64,000 nt of DNA from positions 1 through 64,000 of the forward strand of contig NZ_ASWH01000003.1 of assembly GCF_000407545.1 (NCBI RefSeq), read 5' to 3'. The position numbers and the translations under genes were made by a program. How positions within the stretch are numbered: position 1 is the stretch's first letter; each line of letters opens with the position of its first letter. Below are positions 1 to 8,630 of this stretch, piece after piece. The notes below the pieces were generated by a model, which was not told where the DNA came from, ran no database searches, and was given only the letters and a program-made list of their open reading frames with translations. This DNA is from Enterococcus gilvus ATCC BAA-350 (GTDB taxonomy: Bacteria > Bacillota > Bacilli > Lactobacillales > Enterococcaceae).

Positions 1-1476
1 TACAAGGTGACGGTGTCTCCGGATTTTGTAGTCAAGTTTTTAACGCTTTGTTTATTGTTATAGGTCGTTCCTGTACCATCTGCTTTGGTGTTCCAACCAC
101 TAAAGGTGTACCCCGGACGAGCATAGGCATTGGCTGTCAATCCTTGTTCTTTGTCGTAGACAAAGGCTTGGTTACTCATCGTGCCTGTTGCTTCTGTTGC
201 ATTCTTATCAAACGCTACTTCATAATCATTCGCTTTCCATTGTGCATAATACGTAGTATTTCCATTTGGCACAACTAACGAATTCGGCATTTTATCTGTT
301 CCTGTTTCAGAAGTGAACCAACCGGTAAAGGCATAGCCTTTACGTGTCGCATCTTTAATTCCTTTAGATAAGTCATACGTTGAGCCCGTCGCCAGATTGG
401 TAATGGTTGTTTGATCTGTTGCTGCAGAGGTATCCCCACCTGCATTTAAATCAAACAGAATATTGTTACTTTCATTCCCTAACCACTGTGCATACAAGGT
501 GACGGTGTCTCCGGATTTTGTAGTCAAGTTTTTAACGCTTTGTTTATCGTTATAGGTCGTTCCTGTACCATCTGCTTTGGTGTTCCAACCACTAAAGGTG
601 TACCCCGGACGAGCATAGGCATTGGCTGTCAATCCTTGTTCTTTGTCATAGACAAAGGCTTGGTTACTCATCGTGCCTGTCGCTTCTGTTGCATTCTTAT
701 CAAACGCTACTTCATAATCATTCGCTTTCCATTGTGCATAATAAGTAGTATTTCCATTTGGCACAACTAACGAATTCGGCATTTTATCTGTTCCTGTTGC
801 AGAAGTGAACCAACCGGTAAAGGCATAGCCTTTACGTGTCGCATCTTTAATTCCTTTAGATAAGTCATACGTTGAGCCCGTCGCCAGATTGGTAATGGTT
901 GTTTGATCTGTTGCTGCAGAGGTATCCCCACCTGCATTTAAATCAAACAGAATATTGTTACTTTCATTCCCTAACCACTGTGCATACAAGGTGACGGTGT
1001 CTCCGGATTTTGTAGTCAAGTTTTTAACGCTTTGTTTATCGTTATAGGTCGTTCCTGTACCATCTGCTTTGGTGTTCCAACCACTAAAGGTGTACCCCGG
1101 ACGAGCATAGGCATTGGCTGTCAATCCTTGTTCTTTGTCGTAGACAAAGGCTTGGTTACTCATCGAGCCTGTCGCTTCTGTTGCATTCTTATCAAACGCT
1201 ACTTCATAACCATTCGCTTTCCATTGCGCATACAAGGTGACAATGTCTCCGGATTTTGTAGTCAAGTTTTTAACGCTTTGTTTATTGTTATAGGTCGTTC
1301 CTGTACCATCTGCTTTGGTGTTCCAACCACTAAAGGTGTACCCAGGACGAGCATAGGCATTGGCTGTCAATTCTTGTTCTTTGTCGTAGACAAAAGTTTG
1401 GTTGCTCATTGTGCCTGTTGCTTCTGTTGCATTCTTATCAAACGCTACTTCATAATCATTTACTTTCCATTGCGCG
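1..1476 (-). repeat. 492-bp near-identical tandem repeats (two 246-bp subunits each) within the giant surface protein gene
   Basis: The same sequence begins at 1, 493 and 985, exactly 492 bp (164 codons) apart, with only scattered single-base changes. A half unit starts at 1231, 246 bp later. Each 492-bp unit encodes two Flg_new repeats. The near identity implies recent duplication or gene conversion, and copy number probably varies by slipped or homologous recombination. The array may continue past the left edge, and short-read assemblies may have collapsed it. Confidence 0.93.
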
Positions 1477-4400
1477 TATAGTTTTTGACTCCCACCAGTT
1501 TCTACTAGATTCAATATACTTTGTCCGTCTGTATAAGGTGTTCCAGAACCATCTGCTTTGGTGTTCCAGCCACTAAAGGTGTACCCAGGACGAATGTACT
1601 TATTTAAAGTTAAACTTGTTTCAGAATCATAAGTAACGATTTGATTGTTCATTGACTCCGTAGCATCTGAAGCATTCTTATCATAGATAATTTGATAAGT
1701 GCCTGGTGTCCATACGGCATATAAATTTAGATCAGTTGTATTCAAATTAATTACTTGTTGTGCAGAATACATTGGTTCTGTCGCCTTGGGATCTGTAGAC
1801 CAACCAGCAAACGCATAATTAGATCTACTTGAAAGCCCCGTCGTGGTATAAGAAGCTACGGAGTAATCTTCACCAAGATAAGCTCCTCCATTTTTTTCTT
1901 TAGCTACAACTTTATGTCCATGGAGGACTGAAGAACCATCAACAGCAGCTGTACTATCTACATACCCTTTAACGTCATAGGTTCCTGCCGAACCAACATA
2001 ATTTGGATGATAGGTTATACTAGATGGCGTTGCTATATAATTTCCATCTTCTGCCCAAATAGCATATAAAATAGTATTTTCATTAAAAGGATACGTTTGA
2101 CCAGCTACGTACTGAGTACCCGTTCCTAATACATTTTTAGCCCATCCTGCAAACATATATCCTGTTTTTTTAAGTCCTAGTGTAGAGACATCAGAAGAAC
2201 TTGCTAAAGTTACATTAGATCCTTTAGGACCATTAAAAGATTTTGGAAGAGAACCCGAAGTGTTCCCATTCCCATTATATATAACGTTTATTCCATCTTC
2301 TGACTTAATCCATTGGGCATATAAAACTAGACTATCATGATCAACTGTATTGATACTGTCTCCAGCATTATAAGTATTCCCTTTTCCGTCAGCTTGAGTA
2401 TTCCATCCGTTGAATATATATCCGTTTTTAGCCATATTCCCATTATCTTTTATAGTATAAGATGTTGCATCCGTATCATCATACCGAATATAATCTCCCG
2501 AAGTATTCCCGTTTCCTAAATAAATTATTCTGGATTTTAAAGTAGATTCTGTTGGTATCCATTTTGCATATAATTTTAAATTTTGACTAAAATTAAAAAT
2601 AGATCCAGAAAAGTAATCTTTACCTTTTCCATCAGCCTGAGTATTCCAACCAGCAAATACATAAGTAACTAACTGACCAGATTCAACAATGGCTTTAGTC
2701 AAGTCGGCTCCTTGATTGGAACCATCAATTGTTTTTTCTGTATAACGTTGTTCTATCATGTCAGAAGGTGGCGTTCCCCCTGTATTTCCATTACCATCAT
2801 AAGCTAAAGTGATATCTTTTGCCTCTAAATCCCATATTGCGTAATATACTTCATCAGTAGTAGGTGTGATAGACGCTCCTTTTGATAATACATCCGAATC
2901 ACCTGCATGAGCATTTTTATTTTTGCTCCACCCGACAAAAATATAATCATTCGTATTGATTGTTCCAGTAGAAGCGTTATTATCTTTATATTGCTTGTTA
3001 ACCAAAGTGTTTTCATTTGGTAAAGTAGTACTTTTACCTTTTCCAACGTAAAGATCATTTGGAACTAATCCAGAGGTATTTCCATTTCCGTTGAATGAAA
3101 CGACATATGAATTTTCTGGTATAACGGCTTGTTTTTTCCATTTTGCATAGAAGATTAAATTATCATTTCCTACAATAAATGTTGATCCGGGTGAATAATC
3201 TACTTCCTTTCCTTTAGAATCTAACAAATACCATCCGACAAAACTATATCCGGGATACGAGAAGTTTGCTTCAGGTTCTGAAACGGTATAACTAGTTGTA
3301 TAGTTTCCTTTGATAGATACTGAATCAGGCAAATCTCCTGTGACACCACTTTCTAAAGCAACATACATGATATTTACAGTTCCAGTAGTTCCACTACCAC
3401 CGCCACTCGGATTTTTTTTCCATGCAGGTTTAAAAACGACATCCTTATCAGGAGACATATTTTGACCTGGTGTATAGATACTGGAACCATCTGTCCAGCC
3501 AATAAAAGTATATCCATCTTTAGATAAATTTCCTTTATTTTCTAACAGAGTATAAGATTTGTTATAGGCAACTGTAGTCGTACCTGTATCAGGTACACTC
3601 CCACTCGTTGCATCTCCCTTATCATAAGATATTTTGTAATTTATTGCTTCCCATTGTGCAGTTAAAGTCCCTGGATTTTTTGTTGTAGCTAGATTCCCTA
3701 GTAAAATTTTATCATTTGGTTGATAGGTTTTGTCGTCTTTACTATAAGTCCATCCAACTAGTTTGTATCCTGTTCGAGTTACTTCGGGCACTACGAAAAG
3801 ATATTGTTCAGAGGCACTAGTTAATGGATATACATTATTTGATGTTATTCCTGAAGGAAGTTCACCATCGGCACCATTTTTGTTAACTTTTATTTGCGTC
3901 CAATATTCTGATAAAGTAGGAGTCCACACCCCATATAGCGTATTAACTCCAGACGATAATGTATACTTATTTCCTGCATAGTAATCTGGAACAGAGGCAT
4001 TTTTATTTGATGACCATCCCCAAAAAACGTATCCTTCTGAAGGTGCTGTGTTATCTAATGGTATATCAGGCAAAGTGATAGTTGTACCTGATGAATCTGT
4101 TACAGCAGCGGGATTACTACCTGATTTGGCTTGTGTTAAAAACTTTAATGTTCCTTGAGTTCCGTTGATTGACCATTGAGCAACTAGTGTAGTGTCTTTT
4201 GTAGGCTTATAAGAATCACCTTCATAATAAATGTTGGTTCCGTCTGACCAACCTACAAATGTAGAATTATTTTTTGTTAAGGAACCTTTGCCAGGTATTA
4301 AAATTGAATCACCTTTACTTACATTAGTATATTTGTAAGGTGCAGATCCTCCAGTAGCCCCATTGCTATTCAGGGATACAGTCCATTGAGAAACGGGATC

Positions 4401-5732
4401 ATAAGATGTCCAAATTGCAACAAAGTTCCATGATGAAGGGCTCTTGTTTGTTCGCCACCTACCTCCAGGGTAGACATCTACACTATTATCTAATCTCCAA
4501 TGGCTAAATGTATACACCTTGCCATCTGTACTTGTTCTAGTAGGAATATTTGATGGGACAGTATACCAATTACCGTCTGCAGCAACTCTTGTGTTGCTGG
4601 GCATATTAGATACAGAATCTGTGGAGCCAATAGGCAGTCCTTGCTGATAATTAACACTTTGCATAGGTCCCCACTGCGCCACAGCAACAGTTGAATATTT
4701 AATTTGTACGGTTGATCCAGCAGCGTAATTAGATCCATTTATTTTCCATGTATTAAATTTATAGCCTCCTCTTACTGGTGTACTCGTTGGAAGAGTTAAT
4801 GTATAACTTTTGTCTGCGTTAGTCTTGATTCCATTTGTTAGGTCACTATCTGTCGTACTACCACCATTAAGATTAAAAGTTAAAATTGGTTCAGCATCTG
4901 CAGGATTTGCAACAATTTTTAAATATAGCGTCATATTATCAGCAGTAAAAGCGTAATTGCTGCCCGGTGAATAGTCTGTCCCCGTTCCATCTGCTTTAGT
5001 ATTCCATACCCCCGAAATAGTTGTATTAGCTGTTGAAGCTGTTAGCCCTGAAGGTATTTCCGGAATTTTTATGACTGTCCCTAATTTTTCAAATTGACTG
5101 TTAGGTGCCGAATTTCCTTTCGCTCCATTCAAATTGAAAGATAGTGTAGAGGCAGTAGCCCACTGAGCATATAGTATTGTATCCTCACTATATGGCCAAG
5201 AGGCAACTACTTGTCCAGCAGAGTAACTATCACCGCTCCCATTAGGATCTGTATTCCATCCATCAAAAATTTGTTTTTTTGGATCTGGTGCCGTAAAATT
5301 TAATTCTCCAGTACCTGTCCCAACAGCCCCTACAGTGTAAGTTCCATTAAGTGCGATTTGATCATTTTTAACAGTACCAGAGTTTGTTCCACCATTAGCA
5401 TTGTAAGTGATTTTAGGATTACTTACGGTCTCAGATTGTGATTCTATTGATGAAGATTCGTCTCCGTTTTTAGCAGTATAAGAATCGCCTGTTTCATTAG
5501 ACTTTTCTTGCTGATCCATATTGGAACTGCTCTCGTTGTGCTCTTTTTCGATATTTTCGGACGAATCTATTTGATTATCTGTCTTCTCTCTCAAATCAGT
5601 AGTAAATCTTGTTGTTTCCATTTGATTACTTTCACTATCAGGGGTTTCAGCAAATACAGCTATTGGCTGTAGAACAATACTCATAGTTAAAATAGCCAAA
5701 GTACTGAGCATACTGAATTTTGTTTTTTTCAT
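1..5732 (-). CDS. Giant secreted InlB-B/Flg_new repeat surface protein, partial (C-terminus beyond window)
   Basis: Open from an ATG at 5732 (ribosome site AAAGGA about 10 bases upstream) to the left window edge: at least 1,910 codons without a stop. Widely spaced AQW motifs (TGG codons at 3140, 1712 and 239) stay in one frame. The N-terminus is a signal peptide (MKKTKFSML, hydrophobic stretch, VFAE). A Ser/Glu/Asn-rich linker follows, then many 70-80-residue repeats of the pattern YNANGGT...FDGWNT...GSGDSYSAG...LYAQW. This is the Listeria-Bacteroides (InlB B, Flg_new) repeat fold, known from surface adhesins. The last roughly 490 residues in view are almost identical tandem copies. A sortase signal would be expected beyond the edge but cannot be seen. 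The gene lies downstream of, and on the same strand as, the winged-helix regulator and the candidate phase switch. Inferred role: surface adhesin or host-interaction protein. Confidence 0.88.
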   Translation of the reverse strand, partial: MKKTKFSMLSTLAILTMSIVLQPIAVFAETPDSESNQMETTRFTTDLREKTDNQIDSSENIEKEHNESSSNMDQQEKSNETGDSYTAKNGDESSSIESQSETVSNPKITYNANGGTNSGTVKNDQIALNGTYTVGAVGTGTGELNFTAPDPKKQIFDGWNTDPNGSGDSYSAGQVVASWPYSEDTILYAQWATASTLSFNLNGAKGNSAPNSQFEKLGTVIKIPEIPSGLTASTANTTISGVWNTKADGTGTDYSPGSNYAFTADNMTLYLKIVANPADAEPILTFNLNGGSTTDSDLTNGIKTNADKSYTLTLPTSTPVRGGYKFNTWKINGSNYAAGSTVQIKYSTVAVAQWGPMQSVNYQQGLPIGSTDSVSNMPSNTRVAADGNWYTVPSNIPTRTSTDGKVYTFSHWRLDNSVDVYPGGRWRTNKSPSSWNFVAIWTSYDPVSQWTVSLNSNGATGGSAPYKYTNVSKGDSILIPGKGSLTKNNSTFVGWSDGTNIYYEGDSYKPTKDTTLVAQWSINGTQGTLKFLTQAKSGSNPAAVTDSSGTTITLPDIPLDNTAPSEGYVFWGWSSNKNASVPDYYAGNKYTLSSGVNTLYGVWTPTLSEYWTQIKVNKNGADGELPSGITSNNVYPLTSASEQYLFVVPEVTRTGYKLVGWTYSKDDKTYQPNDKILLGNLATTKNPGTLTAQWEAINYKISYDKGDATSGSVPDTGTTTVAYNKSYTLLENKGNLSKDGYTFIGWTDGSSIYTPGQNMSPDKDVVFKPAWKKNPSGGGSGTTGTVNIMYVALESGVTGDLPDSVSIKGNYTTSYTVSEPEANFSYPGYSFVGWYLLDSKGKEVDYSPGSTFIVGNDNLIFYAKWKKQAVIPENSYVVSFNGNGNTSGLVPNDLYVGKGKSTTLPNENTLVNKQYKDNNASTGTINTNDYIFVGWSKNKNAHAGDSDVLSKGASITPTTDEVYYAIWDLEAKDITLAYDGNGNTGGTPPSDMIEQRYTEKTIDGSNQGADLTKAIVESGQLVTYVFAGWNTQADGKGKDYFSGSIFNFSQNLKLYAKWIPTESTLKSRIIYLGNGNTSGDYIRYDDTDATSYTIKDNGNMAKNGYIFNGWNTQADGKGNTYNAGDSINTVDHDSLVLYAQWIKSEDGINVIYNGNGNTSGSLPKSFNGPKGSNVTLASSSDVSTLGLKKTGYMFAGWAKNVLGTGTQYVAGQTYPFNENTILYAIWAEDGNYIATPSSITYHPNYVGSAGTYDVKGYVDSTAAVDGSSVLHGHKVVAKEKNGGAYLGEDYSVASYTTTGLSSRSNYAFAGWSTDPKATEPMYSAQQVINLNTTDLNLYAVWTPGTYQIIYDKNASDATESMNNQIVTYDSETSLTLNKYIRPGYTFSGWNTKADGSGTPYTDGQSILNLVETGGSQKLYAQWKVNDYEVAFDKNATEATGTMSNQTFVYDKEQELTANAYARPGYTFSGWNTKADGTGTTYNNKQSVKNLTTKSGDIVTLYAQWKANGYEVAFDKNATEATGSMSNQAFVYDKEQGLTANAYARPGYTFSGWNTKADGTGTTYNDKQSVKNLTTKSGDTVTLYAQWLGNESNNILFDLNAGGDTSAATDQTTITNLATGSTYDLSKGIKDATRKGYAFTGWFTSATGTDKMPNSLVVPNGNTTYYAQWKANDYEVAFDKNATEATGTMSNQAFVYDKEQGLTANAYARPGYTFSGWNTKADGTGTTYNDKQSVKNLTTKSGDTVTLYAQWLGNESNNILFDLNAGGDTSAATDQTTITNLATGSTYDLSKGIKDATRKGYAFTGWFTSETGTDKMPNSLVVPNGNTTYYAQWKANDYEVAFDKNATEATGTMSNQAFVYDKEQGLTANAYARPGYTFSGWNTKADGTGTTYNNKQSVKNLTTKSGDTVTL

Positions 5733-5818
5733 TGTTGTACCATCCTTTCTTCTATATGATTAACCATTTTTATAGTAGAGATTATTAAAACTATTTCCTT
5801 TTCTATAAAAATATTTTT

Positions 5819-5847
5819 ATTATAAAACTACGTTTATGTAGTGTCTT
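5819..5847 (-). promoter_or_regulatory. Candidate promoter of the giant surface protein, with an operator-like dyad in its spacer
   Basis: On the minus strand, AAGACA (5847-5842), a 17-base spacer and a perfect TATAAT (5824-5819) lie about 90 bases upstream of the surface-protein start. The spacer contains the dyad CTAC-N6-GTAG, so a regulator bound there would sit between the two promoter elements. The neighbouring winged-helix protein is the obvious candidate. This is inference from sequence only. Confidence 0.5.
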
Positions 5848-5948
5848 TTCTTAAAAATTGATTAATACCATTAAATTTAGAAATCAATATTGCTTCCTTA
5901 TAGTTGTCTTCTTAAAAGTATTGAGTAACAATATTATTATTTGTTCTA

Positions 5949-6659
5949 CTATTCAATTCGATTTGGACTGAAATACCTTCTGCAAAAAGATTTGCTGAGA
6001 AAATATCCAACCCCCCATTCCGTCATAATAGCCTTTTCAATTCCAAAATATTGTTGAATTTTACTATTTAGTTTTCTTATTTTAGAAGACATTTGACTTA
6101 GTGTAGAATTATCGCATTTCCTCCAAAGACGATTAGATAGATCATTTCTATTTATAGCTTTTCCCTTTTCCTCTAACAAAATTTGATAGATTCTTCTACA
6201 AGTCGGGTCTAACTGTTGGACAAAAAGGTCATTATAAGTAACAGAACTATCAGTATTCCCCTCTTCAATATAAGTAGTTGGCAAATAATGTCCTTCAACG
6301 TTTTCTAAAATATCAGCCTGTGTAGCTAAAATTGAATTTTCACATATCACATCAACTATTCCGATTTCATTCAAATACCCCTTTTCCTTAGCCGTAGGAA
6401 TTTTTTCAACTTTTAGTAAACATGTAACATCACTTTGTCTCTTCAACGTTGAAATCATTCTAATTATCTTTTTTAGCGAAAAGGTATTACTAAATAGTAC
6501 AATTGAAAAATCGTATGCCATTTCAGGGAATTTTTGTTTCTTTTCCCAATGATTCACAAGCGCAGTCGTCAAAAATGCCTCATACCCTAAACTTCGTAAT
6601 TGTTTATAGGTTTCTTGTTCATTATCTACGTTGCTTGTTAAGAACAATATTGGCTCCAT
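5949..6659 (-). CDS. Winged-helix (OmpR/PhoB-type C-domain) transcriptional regulator
   Basis: A 236-residue protein. I place the start at the internal ATG (6659, MEPILFLTSN) because GGAGG lies about 8 bases upstream; the longer reading frame has no such site. Residues about 1-125 look like a receiver-type alpha/beta domain but lack an obvious phospho-aspartate pocket. Residues about 150-230 resemble Trans_reg_C: RRIYQILLEEKGKAINRNDL, a recognition-helix region (SQMSSKIRKLN) and the wing signature TEWGVGYFL. The gene lies between the candidate invertible promoter and the giant repeat surface protein, on the same strand as the latter. It most likely controls that gene, and its own expression may depend on the orientation of the upstream segment. 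Paired sensor kinase: none seen. Confidence 0.75.
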   Translation of the reverse strand: MEPILFLTSNVDNEQETYKQLRSLGYEAFLTTALVNHWEKKQKFPEMAYDFSIVLFSNTFSLKKIIRMISTLKRQSDVTCLLKVEKIPTAKEKGYLNEIGIVDVICENSILATQADILENVEGHYLPTTYIEEGNTDSSVTYNDLFVQQLDPTCRRIYQILLEEKGKAINRNDLSNRLWRKCDNSTLSQMSSKIRKLNSKIQQYFGIEKAIMTEWGVGYFLSKSFCRRYFSPNRIE

Positions 6660-6778
6660 TCTTATTCCTCCAAATAATATAGATTTATAGAAACAGCTCT
6701 GTAAATCGTTCGAGTTAACCAAGAAGGAAAGCTGTTAATAATATGTTAAAATTTAGTCTTAGTAGTTACTTCTCGTTA

Positions 6779-6806
6779 CTTGGTATTGCGTATACTAGGT
6801 AACCAG
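6779..6806 (+). repeat. Left 28-bp recombination-site candidate (IR-L)
   Basis: It begins CTTGGTATTGCGTATAC and ends GTAACCAG. It is 26/28 identical to the reverse complement of 8147-8174. The ends of each site are themselves imperfect inverted arms (CTTGGTA versus CTGGTTA), as in tyrosine-recombinase core sites. It lies 120 bp upstream of the regulator start. Confidence 0.75.
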
Positions 6807-6867
6807 AAATATCCTTTGGCAGTAGGCGGTTTTTCTTATCTTTGACGGCTTTTGACGGGTTATACAT

Positions 6868-7989
6868 TTAGGCAGATAGTTTATTCTCCACACGTTCTTT
6901 CTTCAAAATAGTTTCTCTCAAACTAATAATATCTGCATCTGTGTACGTATCCAGCGTCATTTTAGCGGAAGCATGCCCTAACAGGGCACTAATTGCGGTG
7001 ATGTTCCCTTGTGCTTCCAGACACCTTGTCGCAAACGTATGCCTTAATTGGTGGAAATGAATACCTTCCAATCCACATTTCTTTAACAGTTGGTGGAAAT
7101 GGTAGGTGAGTAGTCTCGGTTCTTTGGGCCATTGGGTCTCCGAACAAACGAAGGGACCTACTGCTTTTTTATACCCTCTTTTCAACCATTTATATAGATT
7201 GGGACTTATAGGAATTTCACGAGCAGAATTGTGCGTCTTGGCAGGAGCCAATAGTAACTCTGATTTTTCATTCCCATTTGGATAGGGAATTCTCTGGTAG
7301 GTACTTTTAATTTTAATCAGACGCTTGTTCAAATCTACGTCTTCCCATCTCAGCGCCGCAACCTCTCCAATACGTAAGCCTGATTTCAAAGCTAATAAAA
7401 CAGGAAGTGCTTTTGTTAGTGACAGCTTCTTAGCTTGTTTCTCTATCTTGACTTCTTCCAGCCTGGAGATAGATTTGATTTTTTGGGGCTGTCTTTTAGG
7501 CAAGAGAACGTTCTTACAAGGAAATTTAGCGATCAATTCTTCTTGATACGCTTCATATAAAGGTTGTTTCATTATTTGATAGGTCACGTGAATCGTAGTC
7601 GCTTGTAAGGACTGGTCGATCCAAGTAGCAATCATTGTCTGAATGGTTTCTCTTGAAATTTGATTTAATGGTCGTTCTCCGATATAAGGAAAAACATATT
7701 TCTTTAATTTATATAGATACGTAGCATAAGTAGATTTTTTTAAGACTATTTTTCTTCTTTCTAACCATTTTAAGCAGTAAGATTGATAGGTCAGAGTACA
7801 CTCCCCATTTGTTTCGATAATAGATAGATACTTAAATTTCTCTGTATACAAACGTTCTTTCACTTCAGAATAGGTCTTACCGTATACGTAACCATATTGA
7901 ATGGTTCCATTTTCTTTTCTCCCTTTTTTATATCTTCCCTCCCAGCGGTTATCTTTCCTTTTGTAAATATTTTCTCCTTTTTTTGACAT
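6868..7989 (-). CDS. Tyrosine recombinase (integrase/invertase)
   Basis: A 373-residue site-specific recombinase. The start is taken at ATG 7989 (MSKKGENIYKRKD), which has GGAGG 8 bases upstream. An N-terminal arm-binding-like region (RWEGRYKKGRK) leads to a SAM-like core-binding domain at about 65-155. The catalytic domain runs from about 175 to 355 with all expected residues: Arg in SGLRIGE (about 206), Lys in APAKTHN (about 251), HFHQLRHTF (His 313, Arg 316), His in LLGHAS (338) and the Tyr nucleophile in TLDTYTD (about 349). It resembles Tn916-type integrases, but no excisionase or relaxase gene of an ICE lies beside it. Two inverted 28-bp sites flank it closely, so I infer that it inverts the segment it sits in. 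No obvious terminator separates its end from the downstream regulator. Confidence 0.88.
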   Translation of the reverse strand: MSKKGENIYKRKDNRWEGRYKKGRKENGTIQYGYVYGKTYSEVKERLYTEKFKYLSIIETNGECTLTYQSYCLKWLERRKIVLKKSTYATYLYKLKKYVFPYIGERPLNQISRETIQTMIATWIDQSLQATTIHVTYQIMKQPLYEAYQEELIAKFPCKNVLLPKRQPQKIKSISRLEEVKIEKQAKKLSLTKALPVLLALKSGLRIGEVAALRWEDVDLNKRLIKIKSTYQRIPYPNGNEKSELLLAPAKTHNSAREIPISPNLYKWLKRGYKKAVGPFVCSETQWPKEPRLLTYHFHQLLKKCGLEGIHFHQLRHTFATRCLEAQGNITAISALLGHASAKMTLDTYTDADIISLRETILKKERVENKLSA

Positions 7990-8099
7990 AGCTTTTTCCT
8001 CCAATTTTGACGATTTTACTGACGGCTAATAATAATTAGTCTCAAGAATATGTATATAAAGGCGTTTATAATCTTTTTTTGTTAAAATATTACTGAGTA

Positions 8100-8128
8100 T
8101 TGATAAAAAAACCAGAACATTGTATACT
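8100..8128 (+). promoter_or_regulatory. Outward-facing promoter at the right end of the candidate invertible segment
   Basis: TTGATA (8100-8105), a 17-base spacer and TATACT (8123-8128) match the housekeeping consensus at 5/6 in each box with ideal spacing. The predicted start falls inside the segment, about 10 bases before IR-R. It points away from the recombinase gene, so it is not the recombinase promoter. Confidence 0.6.
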
Positions 8129-8146
8129 TAAATCGCGATACAACAA

Positions 8147-8174
8147 CTGGTTACGTGGTATACGCAATACCAAG
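8147..8174 (-). repeat. Right 28-bp recombination-site candidate (IR-R)
   Basis: This is the reverse-complement partner of IR-L at 6779-6806. The two mismatches lie within three adjacent central-to-right positions (TAG in one site, CAC in the other, on the IR-L strand). It lies just downstream of the outward promoter. Confidence 0.75.
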
Positions 8175-8288
8175 ATTCAGTTGTATTTTAAGCTAGACAA
8201 TTTTTAAAAAATGCAAATAGTCTAGCTTATGTTTATATATATATATTTGTGAAATAATTAATTTTATTAAAAGTATTCTTGATAAAAC

Positions 8289-8332
8289 AACTACTTCTAC
8301 AAGTATAGAAGTAGTTATTCTTTTTTTTTTTT
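8289..8332 (+). terminator. Rho-independent terminator facing the outward promoter
   Basis: A 12-base stem (AACTACTTCTAC / reverse complement) is followed by a run of T at 8321-8332. It would stop transcripts leaving the candidate switch in its present orientation. The stretch 8175-8500 contains no gene. Confidence 0.85.
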
Positions 8333-8409
8333 GAATATTGTCCTATAATTCGTCAAAAATATTCATCTTTCGACAAAGAGGGATAGATTTTAAACGAGAT
8401 AGAAAAAAC

Positions 8410-8460
8410 CGACTTCAAAAGTTAGACTGAAAATCTAATTTTTTGAAGTCGATTTTTATT
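8410..8460. terminator. Bidirectional terminator hairpin
   Basis: CGACTTCAAAA and its reverse complement form a long stem with an inner AGA/TCT extension. It is followed by T-rich sequence to the right and preceded by A-rich sequence to the left, so it can act on both strands. Confidence 0.7.
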
Positions 8461-8500
8461 TGTTTAAACTTATCATTGAGTTCATTTTTAAAATAGTATC

Positions 8501-8608
8501 CACATCTCAATTGACTATTTAACTCCGCAAGAGTTTGAAGAGCTGGAAAAAGAAAATAGCGTAATTGTCTCTATTCAAAATATGTCCAAGATATTGGATG
8601 TAGGATAG
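8501..8608 (+). pseudogene. IS3-family transposase C-terminal fragment
   Basis: Thirty-five codons (HISIDYLTPQEFEELEKEN...) match the usual end of IS3-family OrfB proteins, with a stop at 8606. Nothing of the rest of the gene is present on this side. It is a remnant of an element different from the IS3 copy at 8631-9841. Confidence 0.6.
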
Positions 8609-8630
8609 AAGTTGGATTAGAGTCAATAAC

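Larger units (their letters stand above)
6779..8174. other. Candidate invertible DNA segment (phase switch) containing its own recombinase
   Basis: Two 28-bp sites in inverted orientation (6779-6806 and 8147-8174) bracket a tyrosine-recombinase gene and an outward-facing promoter (8100-8128). In this copy the promoter points right, across IR-R, into a stretch without an intact gene that ends at a strong terminator (8289-8332). After inversion it would point left, across IR-L, into the regulator at 6659 and on toward the giant surface protein. The copy shown therefore appears to be the OFF orientation. Inverted rather than direct site orientation argues against simple attL/attR ends of an integrated element. 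Confidence 0.65.

Noticed and set aside
1..1476. CRISPR array
   Set aside because: The repeat unit is 492 bp and fully coding, with no short repeat-spacer pattern. The array at 62120-62750 is likewise degenerate and irregularly spaced, with no cas genes.
48..1481. Plus-strand ORFs over the 492-bp repeats
   Set aside because: They are antisense shadows of the continuous minus-strand Flg_new repeat frame; they recur only because the DNA repeats do.
6779..8174. attL/attR ends of an integrated element
   Set aside because: Integration leaves direct repeats, while these sites are inverted, and the interval holds only the recombinase. Kept as a secondary possibility only.
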